64,000 nucleotides of DNA. Origin: Lutibacter sp. Hel_I_33_5. Lineage in GTDB: Bacteria; Bacteroidota; Bacteroidia; Flavobacteriales; Flavobacteriaceae. Under the pieces are notes generated by a model that was not told where the DNA came from, did not search any database, and was given only the letters and a program-made list of their open reading frames with translations. The DNA lies in the NCBI RefSeq assembly GCF_007827455.1, contig NZ_VISM01000001.1, forward strand, positions 2,705,501 to 2,769,500, written 5' to 3'. Below are positions 55,037 to 62,415 of this stretch, piece after piece. The first letter of the stretch is position 1. Every line of letters begins with the position of its first letter. A program made the translations under genes and the position numbers.

Positions 55037-56638
55037 TTAATTTTTATAGTTGATTACTGCGTAGTTAACCATTTTGTACTTTATTTTCCCTTTTTGGTAG
55101 GGGATATAAAAGAATTCTAAATCTTGTGGTCTTCCATCATAAGAATCGTTATACCGATAAGAAATTGAAAAACTATTTGATTTATAAGGCTGTCCTAGTT
55201 TTTTTATAACATCTGATAAAGGGGCATTTTTAAACATTTTATTGTATTTTTTTCTTGCTTTATCCTGTTTTTTTTTAAATTTCTCCTTTGCCTTATCATG
55301 AACAATTTGTTGCTTTTCAGTTTTTCCTAAAGCGCCAACATTTTCGGTTTTAGCTTTGTCCCATAAATTGTCATATTGTGCAATTAATTTATCTTGCTCT
55401 TTTTTAGAACGGTACGTTTGAGTAAGTTTTAAATCATCTACACGAATTTTTATACTATCGGGTGCTTTTATATAAATAGTATTTCCAAATCCTTTTTCAA
55501 CTACTTTGTTTACCACTTTATTATTTAAAATGAAATAGACAGTATTTTGAATTTTCTTAATTCTTAAAGAATTATTTTCTCTTTCTTTTACAAGGTTGGT
55601 TTTTTGCCACTTACTAAATTTTGTTGATTTATCATTTTTTTGAACATCAGAAAACCAGTATCCATTTTGTGCATATGCAAGCTGTAATTTGTTTATTTTA
55701 TCTTTAATTACTAAACTAATTCCTTTATTTATTGTGCCAGACACTCTTTTTAAAGAAGTTGATATATCAAAATCTTGCATTGGATTTATTTTAATTTTGG
55801 ACCAAGTATGATAATAGGATTTTGAAGTATTATTAATTTCTAAAGCACTATCTACAATTTTATAGGTGTAATCTTTTGTTTCATTTAAGTAAAAACCAAA
55901 TTCATTCTTATCAAAAGAAGTATGTAATTCTTTAGTAATTGTGTCTTCAATTAATACGTTTTTACCTGTAGTTTTAGCGTCTATTAATTTTTGATATAAT
56001 TGGTTAGCATATTTTTCTTTATCATTTTTACTCATCTTTAGATATCCAATTTTTAGATATTTAAAAGCTACTTCAGACTTGCTACAAACTGATAGCCCAA
56101 CCTGATTAAATGATAAATCCATATTAGTTTTTACTAAAATTGGTGTATTATTAATTAAAAAGAAAACCTTCTCATTAATTTTTTGAATTGTTAGTGTATT
56201 ATATTCACCAGCGTTTATATAATCAATTTTATACCAGTTTGTATCTCCAATAATGCTACTGTTGTTTTTTTGTTTAAACTTCCAATAACCATTATCGGAT
56301 ATTCCAAAGTCATTATAATTTTTAGCATCATCAGTTTTATTAAATATTAGTGATAACAGATTGTTATTCGTTCCCGAAACTAATTTTAATGATGTTTCTA
56401 TGACAAAATCTTTTTTAAGATTGATTTTAGTATTTAGGTACGCCCATTTGTTTTTTTCAGACCTATTATTAAAGTATAATTGATTATCCTTTATTTCACA
56501 GCTATAGTTTTTATTATTAAACAGTTTCCAAGAATTGCTATTATCTTTAAAATCTTCTTGTATAATAGTTTCTATATTAACTTGTGCAGATACTATATTT
56601 ATAAATAAAAAGAAGAGTATTAAAATAGATTTTTTCAT
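55037..56638 (-). CDS. Exported protein with two laminin-G-like modules and BamE/SmpA-like tail, copy 1
   Basis: 533 residues from the ATG at 56638, chosen because it matches the start of copy 2 (MKKSILILFFLFINIVSAQ here). The two modules, coiled middle and BamE/SmpA-like end (APLSDVIKKLGQPYKSNSFS) follow in the same order as in copy 2. An in-frame ATG at 56698 would prepend a second signal-like segment (MKRLLFVFFIFFAAFSFTKK), and the promoter box lies just upstream of that ATG, so the longer start is not excluded. It is the first gene of the operon; copy 2 starts 3 nt after its stop. It binds an unknown ligand, perhaps glycan, by analogy with the fold. Confidence 0.82.
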   Translation of the reverse strand: MKKSILILFFLFINIVSAQVNIETIIQEDFKDNSNSWKLFNNKNYSCEIKDNQLYFNNRSEKNKWAYLNTKINLKKDFVIETSLKLVSGTNNNLLSLIFNKTDDAKNYNDFGISDNGYWKFKQKNNSSIIGDTNWYKIDYINAGEYNTLTIQKINEKVFFLINNTPILVKTNMDLSFNQVGLSVCSKSEVAFKYLKIGYLKMSKNDKEKYANQLYQKLIDAKTTGKNVLIEDTITKELHTSFDKNEFGFYLNETKDYTYKIVDSALEINNTSKSYYHTWSKIKINPMQDFDISTSLKRVSGTINKGISLVIKDKINKLQLAYAQNGYWFSDVQKNDKSTKFSKWQKTNLVKERENNSLRIKKIQNTVYFILNNKVVNKVVEKGFGNTIYIKAPDSIKIRVDDLKLTQTYRSKKEQDKLIAQYDNLWDKAKTENVGALGKTEKQQIVHDKAKEKFKKKQDKARKKYNKMFKNAPLSDVIKKLGQPYKSNSFSISYRYNDSYDGRPQDLEFFYIPYQKGKIKYKMVNYAVINYKN

Positions 56639-56722
56639 TTTTTTAGTAAATGAAAAAGCAGCGAAAAAAATGAAGAAAACGAATAAAAGCCGTTTCATAA
56701 GTTGAATTTTTTGGTTACAAAA

Positions 56723-56730
56723 CAAAAATA
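56723..56730 (-). promoter_or_regulatory. -7 box (TAttTTTG) for the CHAT operon
   Basis: On the minus strand TATTTTTG lies about 25 nt before the ATG at 56698 and 85 nt before the one at 56638. It is divergent from the purM promoter about 80 nt away. Confidence 0.5.
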
Positions 56731-56811
56731 AAAAAAATATGATGTTGATAAAATACGTCATTTGCCGTATTTTTAAATGAAGATAAATTATTGTTTTTAT
56801 CCTCAAAAAAT

Positions 56812-56819
56812 TACCTTTG
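56812..56819 (+). promoter_or_regulatory. Promoter (TTG-N18-TAccTTTG) for purM
   Basis: A TTG at 56791-56793 and the box TACCTTTG with 18-nt spacing form a good Bacteroidetes promoter, ending 19 nt before the purM ATG. Confidence 0.7.
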
Positions 56820-56838
56820 CAACCTTACAATACACAAC

Positions 56839-58017
56839 ATGAGTCAAGAAGTTTCTAAACGATACGCACAACGCGGAGTTTCTGCATCTAAAGAAGATGT
56901 ACATAATGCTATTAAGAATATAGATAAAGGATTATTCCCAAAAGCGTTTTGTAAAATTGTTCCCGATTATTTAACAAATGATGAAGATTATTGTTTGATA
57001 ATGCATGCAGATGGCGCTGGAACTAAATCTTCTTTGGCATATATGTATTGGAAAGAAACGGGTGATGTTTCTGTATGGAAAGGTATTGCGCAAGATGCGT
57101 TAATTATGAATATTGATGATTTGCTTTGTGTTGGAGCAACCGATAATATACTACTTTCTTCCACTATTGGACGTAATAAAAGTAAGATTCCTGGAGAAGT
57201 ATTGTCAGCAATTATAAACGGAACAGAAGAACTTATTGAAGATCTAAAAGGTTTTGGTGTTACGATACATTCAACTGGAGGAGAAACCGCAGATGTTGGT
57301 GATTTAGTACGTACAATTATTGTAGACTCTACAGTTACAGCACGTATGAAACGTACGGATGTAATTGATAATGCGAATATAAAAGCAGGAGATGTAATTG
57401 TTGGTTTAGAATCTTTTGGACAAGCAACTTATGAAACTGAATATAATGGAGGAATGGGTTCTAATGGATTAACATCTGCAAGACACGATGTTTTTCATAA
57501 ATATTTAGCCGATAAATATCCAGAAAGTTTCGATGCTGCAGTTCCAGAAGAATTAGTCTATTCTGGAAATACTAAGTTAACAGATTTAGTAGAAAACTCT
57601 CCAATTGATGCTGGTAAATTAGTCTTGTCTCCAACAAGAACATATGCACCTATTATAAAAGAAATTTTATCGAAGTTCAGTTCTGATACTGTTCATGGAA
57701 TGATTCATTGTTCTGGTGGAGCGCAAACTAAAATTTTACACTTTGTAGATAATTTACATATTGTAAAAGATAATCTATTTCCAATTCCGCCTTTATTTAA
57801 ATTGATACAAGAACAATCTAAAACTGATTGGAAAGAAATGTATCAAGTTTTTAATTGCGGACACAGAATGGAAATTTATGTTGCTAAAGAAGTAGCTCAA
57901 GACATTATTGCAATTTCTAAATCCTTTAATGTTGATGCGAAAATAGTTGGTAGAGTTGAGGCTTCAACAACAAAAAAACTCACTATTAAAAGTGAGTTTG
58001 GTGTTTTTGAGTATTAA
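56839..58017 (+). CDS. purM: Phosphoribosylformylglycinamidine cyclo-ligase
   Basis: 392 residues from the ATG at 56839 (MSQEVSKRYAQRGVS); an upstream in-frame TTG at 56791 is the -33 element and was rejected. PurM closes the imidazole ring of the purine (FGAM to AIR) with ATP. Visible are HADGAGTKSSLAY, the metal/ATP-binding MNIDDLLCVGATDNILLSST, THSTGGETADV-like IHSTGGETADVGDLV, and FNCGHRMEIYV near the end. The form is longer than the E. coli enzyme, as usual in Bacteroidetes. The last codons (LTIKSEFGVFEY) double as the terminator of the converging lipoprotein gene. Confidence 0.94.
   Translation: MSQEVSKRYAQRGVSASKEDVHNAIKNIDKGLFPKAFCKIVPDYLTNDEDYCLIMHADGAGTKSSLAYMYWKETGDVSVWKGIAQDALIMNIDDLLCVGATDNILLSSTIGRNKSKIPGEVLSAIINGTEELIEDLKGFGVTIHSTGGETADVGDLVRTIIVDSTVTARMKRTDVIDNANIKAGDVIVGLESFGQATYETEYNGGMGSNGLTSARHDVFHKYLADKYPESFDAAVPEELVYSGNTKLTDLVENSPIDAGKLVLSPTRTYAPIIKEILSKFSSDTVHGMIHCSGGAQTKILHFVDNLHIVKDNLFPIPPLFKLIQEQSKTDWKEMYQVFNCGHRMEIYVAKEVAQDIIAISKSFNVDAKIVGRVEASTTKKLTIKSEFGVFEY
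57972..58001 (-). terminator. Intrinsic terminator encoded inside the 3' end of purM
   Basis: AAACTCACT and AGTGAGTTT pair around ATTAAA. On the minus strand the stem is followed by seven U, so it terminates the lipoprotein gene at 58019. It also encodes purM residues KKLTIKSEF. A 30-nt identical copy lies at 59559-59588. Confidence 0.75.
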
Positions 58018-58018
58018 A

Positions 58019-58366
58019 TTACTTTTTTTTATAAGATGAATAAAAAACTGTTTTCCAGTCATCTTGGAAATCTGTAAAAATTAAATTATCACCAGAGATA
58101 GTAATTTTACCACTAAAATTTTCTGGATAAACTCCTCCAGATGTACCTCTTTTAATAACTGCTTTACCTTCAAACAAATTATTTTCTAGAGTAAAATAAC
58201 CTGCAATAAAAATATCATTATATTCGTATTGAAAATTGGTATTTATAAATGTTAGTGTTTTATCACCTAATTTCCAAGTTCCAACTAATTGATCTCTTGA
58301 AATATTATCTTCATTACTGCAAGAAATCATTGATATAAAAACTATTAAATAAATTATCTTTTTCAT
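58019..58366 (-). CDS. Small lipoprotein, lipocalin-like
   Basis: 115 residues. The lipobox is MISCSNED (Cys16). The mature part has the pattern of short lipocalin-like lipoproteins of Bacteroidetes: QLVGTWKLGDKTLTF at the start, then alternating strands (FSGKITISGDNLIFTDFQDD) and a C-terminal FYSSYKKK. No ligand is known. Its ATG overlaps the stop of the 31-codon AlbA_2 remnant (ATGA), and its stop lies 1 nt from that of purM, whose coding end supplies its terminator. Confidence 0.8.
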   Translation of the reverse strand: MKKIIYLIVFISMISCSNEDNISRDQLVGTWKLGDKTLTFINTNFQYEYNDIFIAGYFTLENNLFEGKAVIKRGTSGGVYPENFSGKITISGDNLIFTDFQDDWKTVFYSSYKKK

Positions 58367-58458
58367 TTTTTATTATTTTTTTTAAACTCAATCCACTCAG
58401 TTTCATTAGGAAATGAACGTAGCTCACTTAACAGCGTTGTTAATTCATTTTTATTCAT
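58363..58458 (-). pseudogene. N-terminal remnant of an AlbA_2 (Schlafen-type) domain gene
   Basis: 31 codons from the ATG at 58458 to a TGA overlapping the next gene's ATG. The peptide has LLSELRSFPNETEWIEFKKN, which reads like the extreme N-terminus of bacterial AlbA_2-domain putative DNA-binding/ATP-dependent proteins, where L-P-x-E-T-x-W-x-E-F-K is typical. Those proteins are several hundred residues long; nothing of the remainder follows. It is best seen as a deletion remnant, with the lipoprotein gene now fused downstream. A short independent peptide is the alternative. Confidence 0.6.
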
Positions 58459-58643
58459 TTGTCATATAAAAATCAGTTATTAATTATCTTTATTTCAGGT
58501 AATTAAGTGTTTGTTTAAAACGTTTAGTCACATAGTAATCACATAGACAAATGTATGAAAAAAAGATACTTTATTTAGAGAAAAATAAATATTCCTTTAA
58601 TTTTTCAAAACAAAATCAATTTAAAAAAAAGACATTTTGTGTA

Positions 58644-59138
58644 CTAACTATTCACTAAATCTTTAGTTTTGTCTTGGTTTAAACCTTTTTCATTTAATGT
58701 AATATTGTGTTCTAAATAGGCTTTAAGATTGGCAAGCCAAAAAGTCCAACCTGTAGAACAACCTACATAAAACTCCATTTTACTTTTATCATCTGTAGGA
58801 ATATTATCTTGCGTTAAAACTACCTCTGTGCAATTCTGGGCTTCATTTAATTGCACATGTACATTGCCTGCACTACCAAAGCTAAACGAAAGAACATCTT
58901 TGTGGTTTGTAGTTAAAATCTCACCACTCTCTGTTGATTTCCAATTATACCACTTCCAAATAAATGTATCTCCTTTTTGAATTAATTCATTTAGATTTCT
59001 TGTCTTTAAGCCATCGCTATAATCAGCTTTTTCTAAAAGCCATTTTTCAATTCCTGCTTTTGTAGCCCAACATTTAAAAACATCTTCAACAGGTTTATTT
59101 ATTGAAATCCTTTTTATAAATTTAGTCCAATCTTGCAT
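58644..59138 (-). CDS. SRPBCC / AHSA1 family protein
   Basis: 164 residues. The START-like hydrophobic-pocket fold of the AHSA1 type is recognised by ISINKPVEDVFKCWATKAGI, EKWLLEKADYS, DTFIWKWYNWKST and the C-terminal TGWTFWLANLKAYLEHN. There is no signal peptide, so it is cytoplasmic. Members bind small hydrophobic ligands or regulate partners; the ligand is unknown. It lies 12 nt downstream of the lipoprotein pseudogene on the same strand and may share its transcript. Confidence 0.9.
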   Translation of the reverse strand: MQDWTKFIKRISINKPVEDVFKCWATKAGIEKWLLEKADYSDGLKTRNLNELIQKGDTFIWKWYNWKSTESGEILTTNHKDVLSFSFGSAGNVHVQLNEAQNCTEVVLTQDNIPTDDKSKMEFYVGCSTGWTFWLANLKAYLEHNITLNEKGLNQDKTKDLVNS

Positions 59139-59150
59139 AGTAAAGAAGTT

Positions 59151-59556
59151 TTAATTAGTGTTTAATTTATCAAATATAAAATCAATTTTAAAATCTGGAT
59201 TAGCAACTTCTGCTTTTAATTGTTTCTTTTCTAACGAATAGGTTATCTTCTTAGGAAACTCATTTTTTGGATTTTCAGCAATAAAAGAAGAATCAGTTTG
59301 TTGAGTAAATTTAAATAGAGTAGGAGAATCATTAACATCTTCAACCTTTAAAAATAAAGTGTCTTTTAAATTAATGATACTCAGAATTTCTTTAAAAGTA
59401 GTGTCTTTTTCTTTTATGTTAATTCCTGAACCTGTAAAATTTTTATGCCAAGTTTCAAAGGTTGTCTTCCTTCTTTTCCATTAATTCGTATCCAATCACC
59501 AATTAAAAACGAAGGTTTTTTTATTTCAGGCTTTTTAGTTTTACAAGAAATTAAAA
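59151..59556 (-). pseudogene. Decayed copy of the DUF6265-like lipoprotein gene
   Basis: Nearly identical at the nucleotide level to the intact gene at 59820-60260. A one-base deletion at about 59465 (GTTGTCTTCC against GTTGTACTTCC in the intact copy) shifts the frame early in the protein. The first part of the signal peptide with the start codon is missing: similarity begins just before the lipobox (ISCKTKK) and is replaced upstream by the purM-derived hairpin. The downstream frame to the TAA at 59151 is otherwise open (for example GINIKEKDTTFKEILSIINL), so inactivation looks recent. Confidence 0.85.
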
Positions 59557-59558
59557 TA

Positions 59559-59605
59559 AAAAAAACTCACTATTAAAAGTGAGTTTGGATTTTTGACTAT
59601 TAAAC
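59559..59605 (-). repeat. Copy of the purM 3' end (terminator hairpin)
   Basis: The first 30 nt (59559-59588) are identical to purM 57972-58001 and the next 17 nt match with one gap and two changes, up to the purM stop region. Here the segment is non-coding and, on the minus strand, ends the small Cys lipoprotein gene with a hairpin and eight U. It also marks the truncation point of the DUF6265-like pseudogene. Confidence 0.8.
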
Positions 59606-59607
59606 TC

Positions 59608-59757
59608 TTAAAAACAATTTGTTGGTACATCAAAACAAGTTTTACTACCGTCAGGTCGATTGAAACAATTCTGTTTTGTTTCACAAGTATTTTCTTCTGG
59701 AGTACAAGATGAAATAATCACTAAGAACACTACTAATATTAAATATTTAATTTTCAT
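59608..59757 (-). CDS. 49-residue Cys-containing lipoprotein
   Basis: 49 codons from the ATG at 59757 to the TAA at 59608. The signal peptide ends in the lipobox VIISSCTPEE (Cys18). The 32-residue mature chain has five cysteines in all: the lipidated one plus four (NTCETKQNCFN, KTCFDVPTNCF) that could form two disulphides. No family recognised. It has its own downstream hairpin (the purM-derived copy) and lies between the broken and the intact lipoprotein copies. Confidence 0.7.
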   Translation of the reverse strand: MKIKYLILVVFLVIISSCTPEENTCETKQNCFNRPDGSKTCFDVPTNCF

Positions 59758-59819
59758 ATTATATTTTTTTAAGTTAATACCTCAAATATTTTACATTGAA
59801 ATTGATAAGGTAAATGTAA

Positions 59820-60260
59820 TTAGTTTTTTATTTTTTCAAAAACAAAATCAATTTTAAAATCTGGATTAGCAACTTCTGCTTTTAATTGTTTCTTTTCTAA
59901 CCAATAGGTTATCTTTTTCGGAAATTCATTTTTTGGATTTTCAGCAATAAAAGAAGAATCAGTTTGTTGAGTAAATTTAAATAGAGTTGGAGATTCATTT
60001 ACACCTTCAACTTTTAAAAATATGGTGTCTTTTAAATTAATGATACTCAGAATTTCTTTAAAAGTAGTGTCTTTTTCTTTTATAGTAATTCCTGAACCTG
60101 TAAAATTTTTATGCCAAGTTTCAAAGGTTGTACTTCCTTCTTTTCCATTAATTCGTATCCAATCACCAATTAAAAACGAAGGTTTTTTTATTTCAGGCTT
60201 TTTAGTTTTACAAGAAATTAATAGAAAAAAGGAGAAAATTATTAAGAGTGTGTTTTTCAT
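59820..60260 (-). CDS. DUF6265-like lipoprotein
   Basis: 146 residues. The lipobox is LISCKTK (Cys17). The mature protein begins KPSFLIGDWIRINGKEGSTT and continues with FETWHKNFTGSG, a lipocalin-like beta barrel typical of DUF6265-type proteins (G-x-W...E-x-W pattern). It has no known role. Its ATG overlaps the stop of the ABC ATPase (4 nt), so it is translated as the third member of the small ABC unit. The frameshifted copy lies 660 nt downstream. Confidence 0.82.
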   Translation of the reverse strand: MKNTLLIIFSFFLLISCKTKKPEIKKPSFLIGDWIRINGKEGSTTFETWHKNFTGSGITIKEKDTTFKEILSIINLKDTIFLKVEGVNESPTLFKFTQQTDSSFIAENPKNEFPKKITYWLEKKQLKAEVANPDFKIDFVFEKIKN

Positions 60261-60913
60261 AAATCGTTTATATAGTTATGCTGAATTAATTCTTTTTTAG
60301 ATTTAATTAATCTACTCCAACCATCTTTTAATAAGTAAAGGTCATCCGAAACTTCTAAAATCTCTTTATATAAATGATCGGTAATTATAATTATTTTATG
60401 TTTCTTTTCTATATCTAAAATTTCTTTAATTTTATTAATATACAAGGGTGAAAGATGTGAAAAAGGTTCATCTAACATAACAATCTTAGCTTTAGATCTA
60501 AGAATTATATAAGTTTCAATTAATCTTCTTTCTCCACCAGAAAATTGATAAATAGCATTGTTTATTTGTGCTTTAAAACTCGGGAAATCAATTAAGAAAT
60601 TTTCTAATGAAGTATTAAATAAAGCAAACCCTTTTTTTAGTGATAATGTTTTTTTTAAAATATGAAACTGTGGCAAAAACTTAATAATCCCTTTTTTATA
60701 TAATGGTTTTAAAATAGGGGTGTTATTAATACGTGTTAGTTTATTTTTAGGTGTTAATTCACCAAAAATAATTCTTAATAAAGATGTTTTTCCGCATCCA
60801 TTACTGCCTAGTACTCCTGTAACTTTACCTTCCTCAGCTTTAAAATAAATAGCTTTTAGAATTTCTATTTTTCCGAAATTTAATTCAATGTTATCAATTT
60901 CTAAAACATCCAT
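60257..60913 (-). CDS. ABC transporter ATP-binding protein
   Basis: 218 residues, a single ABC ATPase domain: Walker A GSNGCGKT (36-43), signature QFSGGERR (123-130), Walker B VMLDEPFSHLSP (145-156) and the switch His in IIITDHLY. The length suggests a minimal ATPase of the LolD/LptB class. It overlaps the 97-residue membrane-protein gene by 13 nt, which makes that protein the obvious but very small partner. The cargo is unknown; the lipoprotein gene follows in the same unit. Confidence 0.9.
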   Translation of the reverse strand: MDVLEIDNIELNFGKIEILKAIYFKAEEGKVTGVLGSNGCGKTSLLRIIFGELTPKNKLTRINNTPILKPLYKKGIIKFLPQFHILKKTLSLKKGFALFNTSLENFLIDFPSFKAQINNAIYQFSGGERRLIETYIILRSKAKIVMLDEPFSHLSPLYINKIKEILDIEKKHKIIIITDHLYKEILEVSDDLYLLKDGWSRLIKSKKELIQHNYINDL

Positions 60914-61194
60914 TTAATATACATATTTACAATTGTTAAAATGATTATGTTTAGAAAAAAGGTAAAAGAATAAAGCTTAATTTGAGTAAGTCCTAAATTA
61001 AAATAGAGGTACAGATTTTTATTTTTTGGGTCGTTAATATATCGTTGATATAGCCAAAGCAATAATGTAGTAGAAATTAATATAAAAAAAGCTAAGGGCA
61101 TCGCTTTAAACTTTAGTAAGGTAAAAAGGGCTAACCCCAAAGGAGGAAAAAACATGTTCTTATAAAAAAGAAAATAAAGTTTAAGCGTTTTCAT
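60901..61194 (-). CDS. Small three-helix membrane protein paired with the ABC ATPase
   Basis: 97 residues from the ATG at 61194; a start at 61218 would add eight residues. Three or four hydrophobic segments are visible (NMFFPPLGLALFTLLKF, PLAFFILISTTLLLWLYQRY, LYSFTFFLNIIILTIVNMYI). It is too short for a full ABC permease (usually six helices), so it might dimerise or work with another protein. It overlaps the ATPase gene, is divergent from prfA, and belongs to a conserved flavobacterial pair as I recall. Confidence 0.75.
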   Translation of the reverse strand: MKTLKLYFLFYKNMFFPPLGLALFTLLKFKAMPLAFFILISTTLLLWLYQRYINDPKNKNLYLYFNLGLTQIKLYSFTFFLNIIILTIVNMYIKWMF

Positions 61195-61260
61195 AGAATT
61201 TGTTGCCTTTAAAATCAAATATACATCAAATCAATTATAAAAACTTTCCGATAAAAATTG

Positions 61261-61268
61261 TAAATTCG
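61261..61268 (+). promoter_or_regulatory. -7 box (TAaaTTCG) for prfA
   Basis: TAAATTCG matches the TAnnTTCG variant and lies 22 nt before the prfA ATG at 61291. Confidence 0.5.
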
Positions 61269-61290
61269 CATTCCAAGAAATGAATTCCCA

Positions 61291-62367
61291 ATGTTAGATA
61301 AAATAAAAATTGTAAAGCAACGTTTTGATGAGGTTTCGGATTTAATTATCCAGCCAGATATTATTACAAATCAAAAACGTTACGTACAATTAAATAAAGA
61401 ATATAAAGATTTAGGTAAGGTTGTAGAAAGAGGTAATGAGTATGAAACGTTACTAAATAATATTGCTGAAGCTAAAGAAATTATTTCTGACGGTTCTGAC
61501 GCAGAAATGGTAGAAATGGCTAAGATGGAAATGGATGAAGCTAATGCTAGAATTCCAGTTTTAGAAGACGAAATTAAATTCTTGTTAATTCCTAAAGACC
61601 CAGAAGATTCTAAAAATGCAGTTGTAGAATTACGTGCCGGAACTGGAGGTGATGAGGCTAGTATTTTTGCTGGAGATTTGTTTAGAATGTATACTAAATA
61701 TTGTGAAGGTAGAGGTTGGAAAGTTTCTACTGTAGATTATTCTGAAGGAACAAATGGGGGATTTAAAGAAATTCAGTTTGAAGTTACTGGTGATGATGTG
61801 TATGGAACGTTAAAATTTGAAGCGGGTGTTCACCGCGTACAACGTGTACCACAAACTGAAACACAAGGTAGAGTGCATACTTCTGCAGCAACTTGTATGG
61901 TTTTTCCAGAAGCAGAAGAGTTTGATGTAGAAATTAATCCAAAAGAGGTGAGAATCGATTTTTTCTGTTCATCAGGTCCAGGAGGTCAGTCTGTAAATAC
62001 AACTTATTCTGCGGTGCGTTTAACACATATTCCAACAGGTTTGGTAGCACAATGTCAAGATCAAAAAAGTCAACATAAAAATAAAGAGAAAGCATTTAAA
62101 GTATTACGTTCTCGTTTATATGATTTAGAATTGGCGAAAAAGCAAGCAGAAGATGCTGCAAAAAGAGGTACTATGGTTACTTCTGGAGATAGATCAGCAA
62201 AAATTAGAACGTATAATTATCCACAAGGAAGAGTTACTGATCATAGAATTGGCTTAACTTTATATGATTTAGCTAATATTGTAAATGGTGATGTTCAGAA
62301 AATTATAGACGAACTAATGTTGGCAGAAAACACGTCAAAATTAAAAGAACTTAGTGACGGTTTTTAA
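61291..62367 (+). CDS. prfA: Peptide chain release factor 1
   Basis: 358 residues. RF1 ends translation at UAA and UAG. The stop-codon reading motif PxT is seen as Pro187-Gln188-Thr189 ([15 protein letters not shown]), which separates RF1 from the SPF motif of RF2. The catalytic GGQ is Gly231-Gly232-Gln233 in SGPGGQSVN; the usual residue after GGQ is His, here Ser, a small variation seen in Bacteroidetes. The remainder ([20 protein letters not shown]) is typical. A hemK/prmC partner is not adjacent. Confidence 0.96.
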   Translation: MLDKIKIVKQRFDEVSDLIIQPDIITNQKRYVQLNKEYKDLGKVVERGNEYETLLNNIAEAKEIISDGSDAEMVEMAKMEMDEANARIPVLEDEIKFLLIPKDPEDSKNAVVELRAGTGGDEASIFAGDLFRMYTKYCEGRGWKVSTVDYSEGTNGGFKEIQFEVTGDDVYGTLKFEAGVHRVQRVPQTETQGRVHTSAATCMVFPEAEEFDVEINPKEVRIDFFCSSGPGGQSVNTTYSAVRLTHIPTGLVAQCQDQKSQHKNKEKAFKVLRSRLYDLELAKKQAEDAAKRGTMVTSGDRSAKIRTYNYPQGRVTDHRIGLTLYDLANIVNGDVQKIIDELMLAENTSKLKELSDGF

Positions 62368-62369
62368 TT

Positions 62370-62396
62370 GTCATATTCCTGTGAAAGCAGGAATCT
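62370..62396. repeat. Short palindromic REP-like repeat between prfA and the MBL gene
   Basis: GTCATATTCCTGTGAAAGCA (the first 20 nt) continues GGAATCT. The stem ATTCCTG/CAGGAAT encloses TGAAAG. It closely resembles a dispersed flavobacterial intergenic repeat (near GTCATTCCTGCGAAAGCAGG) that I recall from other genomes. It lacks a U run, so it is a poor terminator. Confidence 0.65.
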
Positions 62397-62415
62397 TATA
62401 AAATTAAAACCTTAA

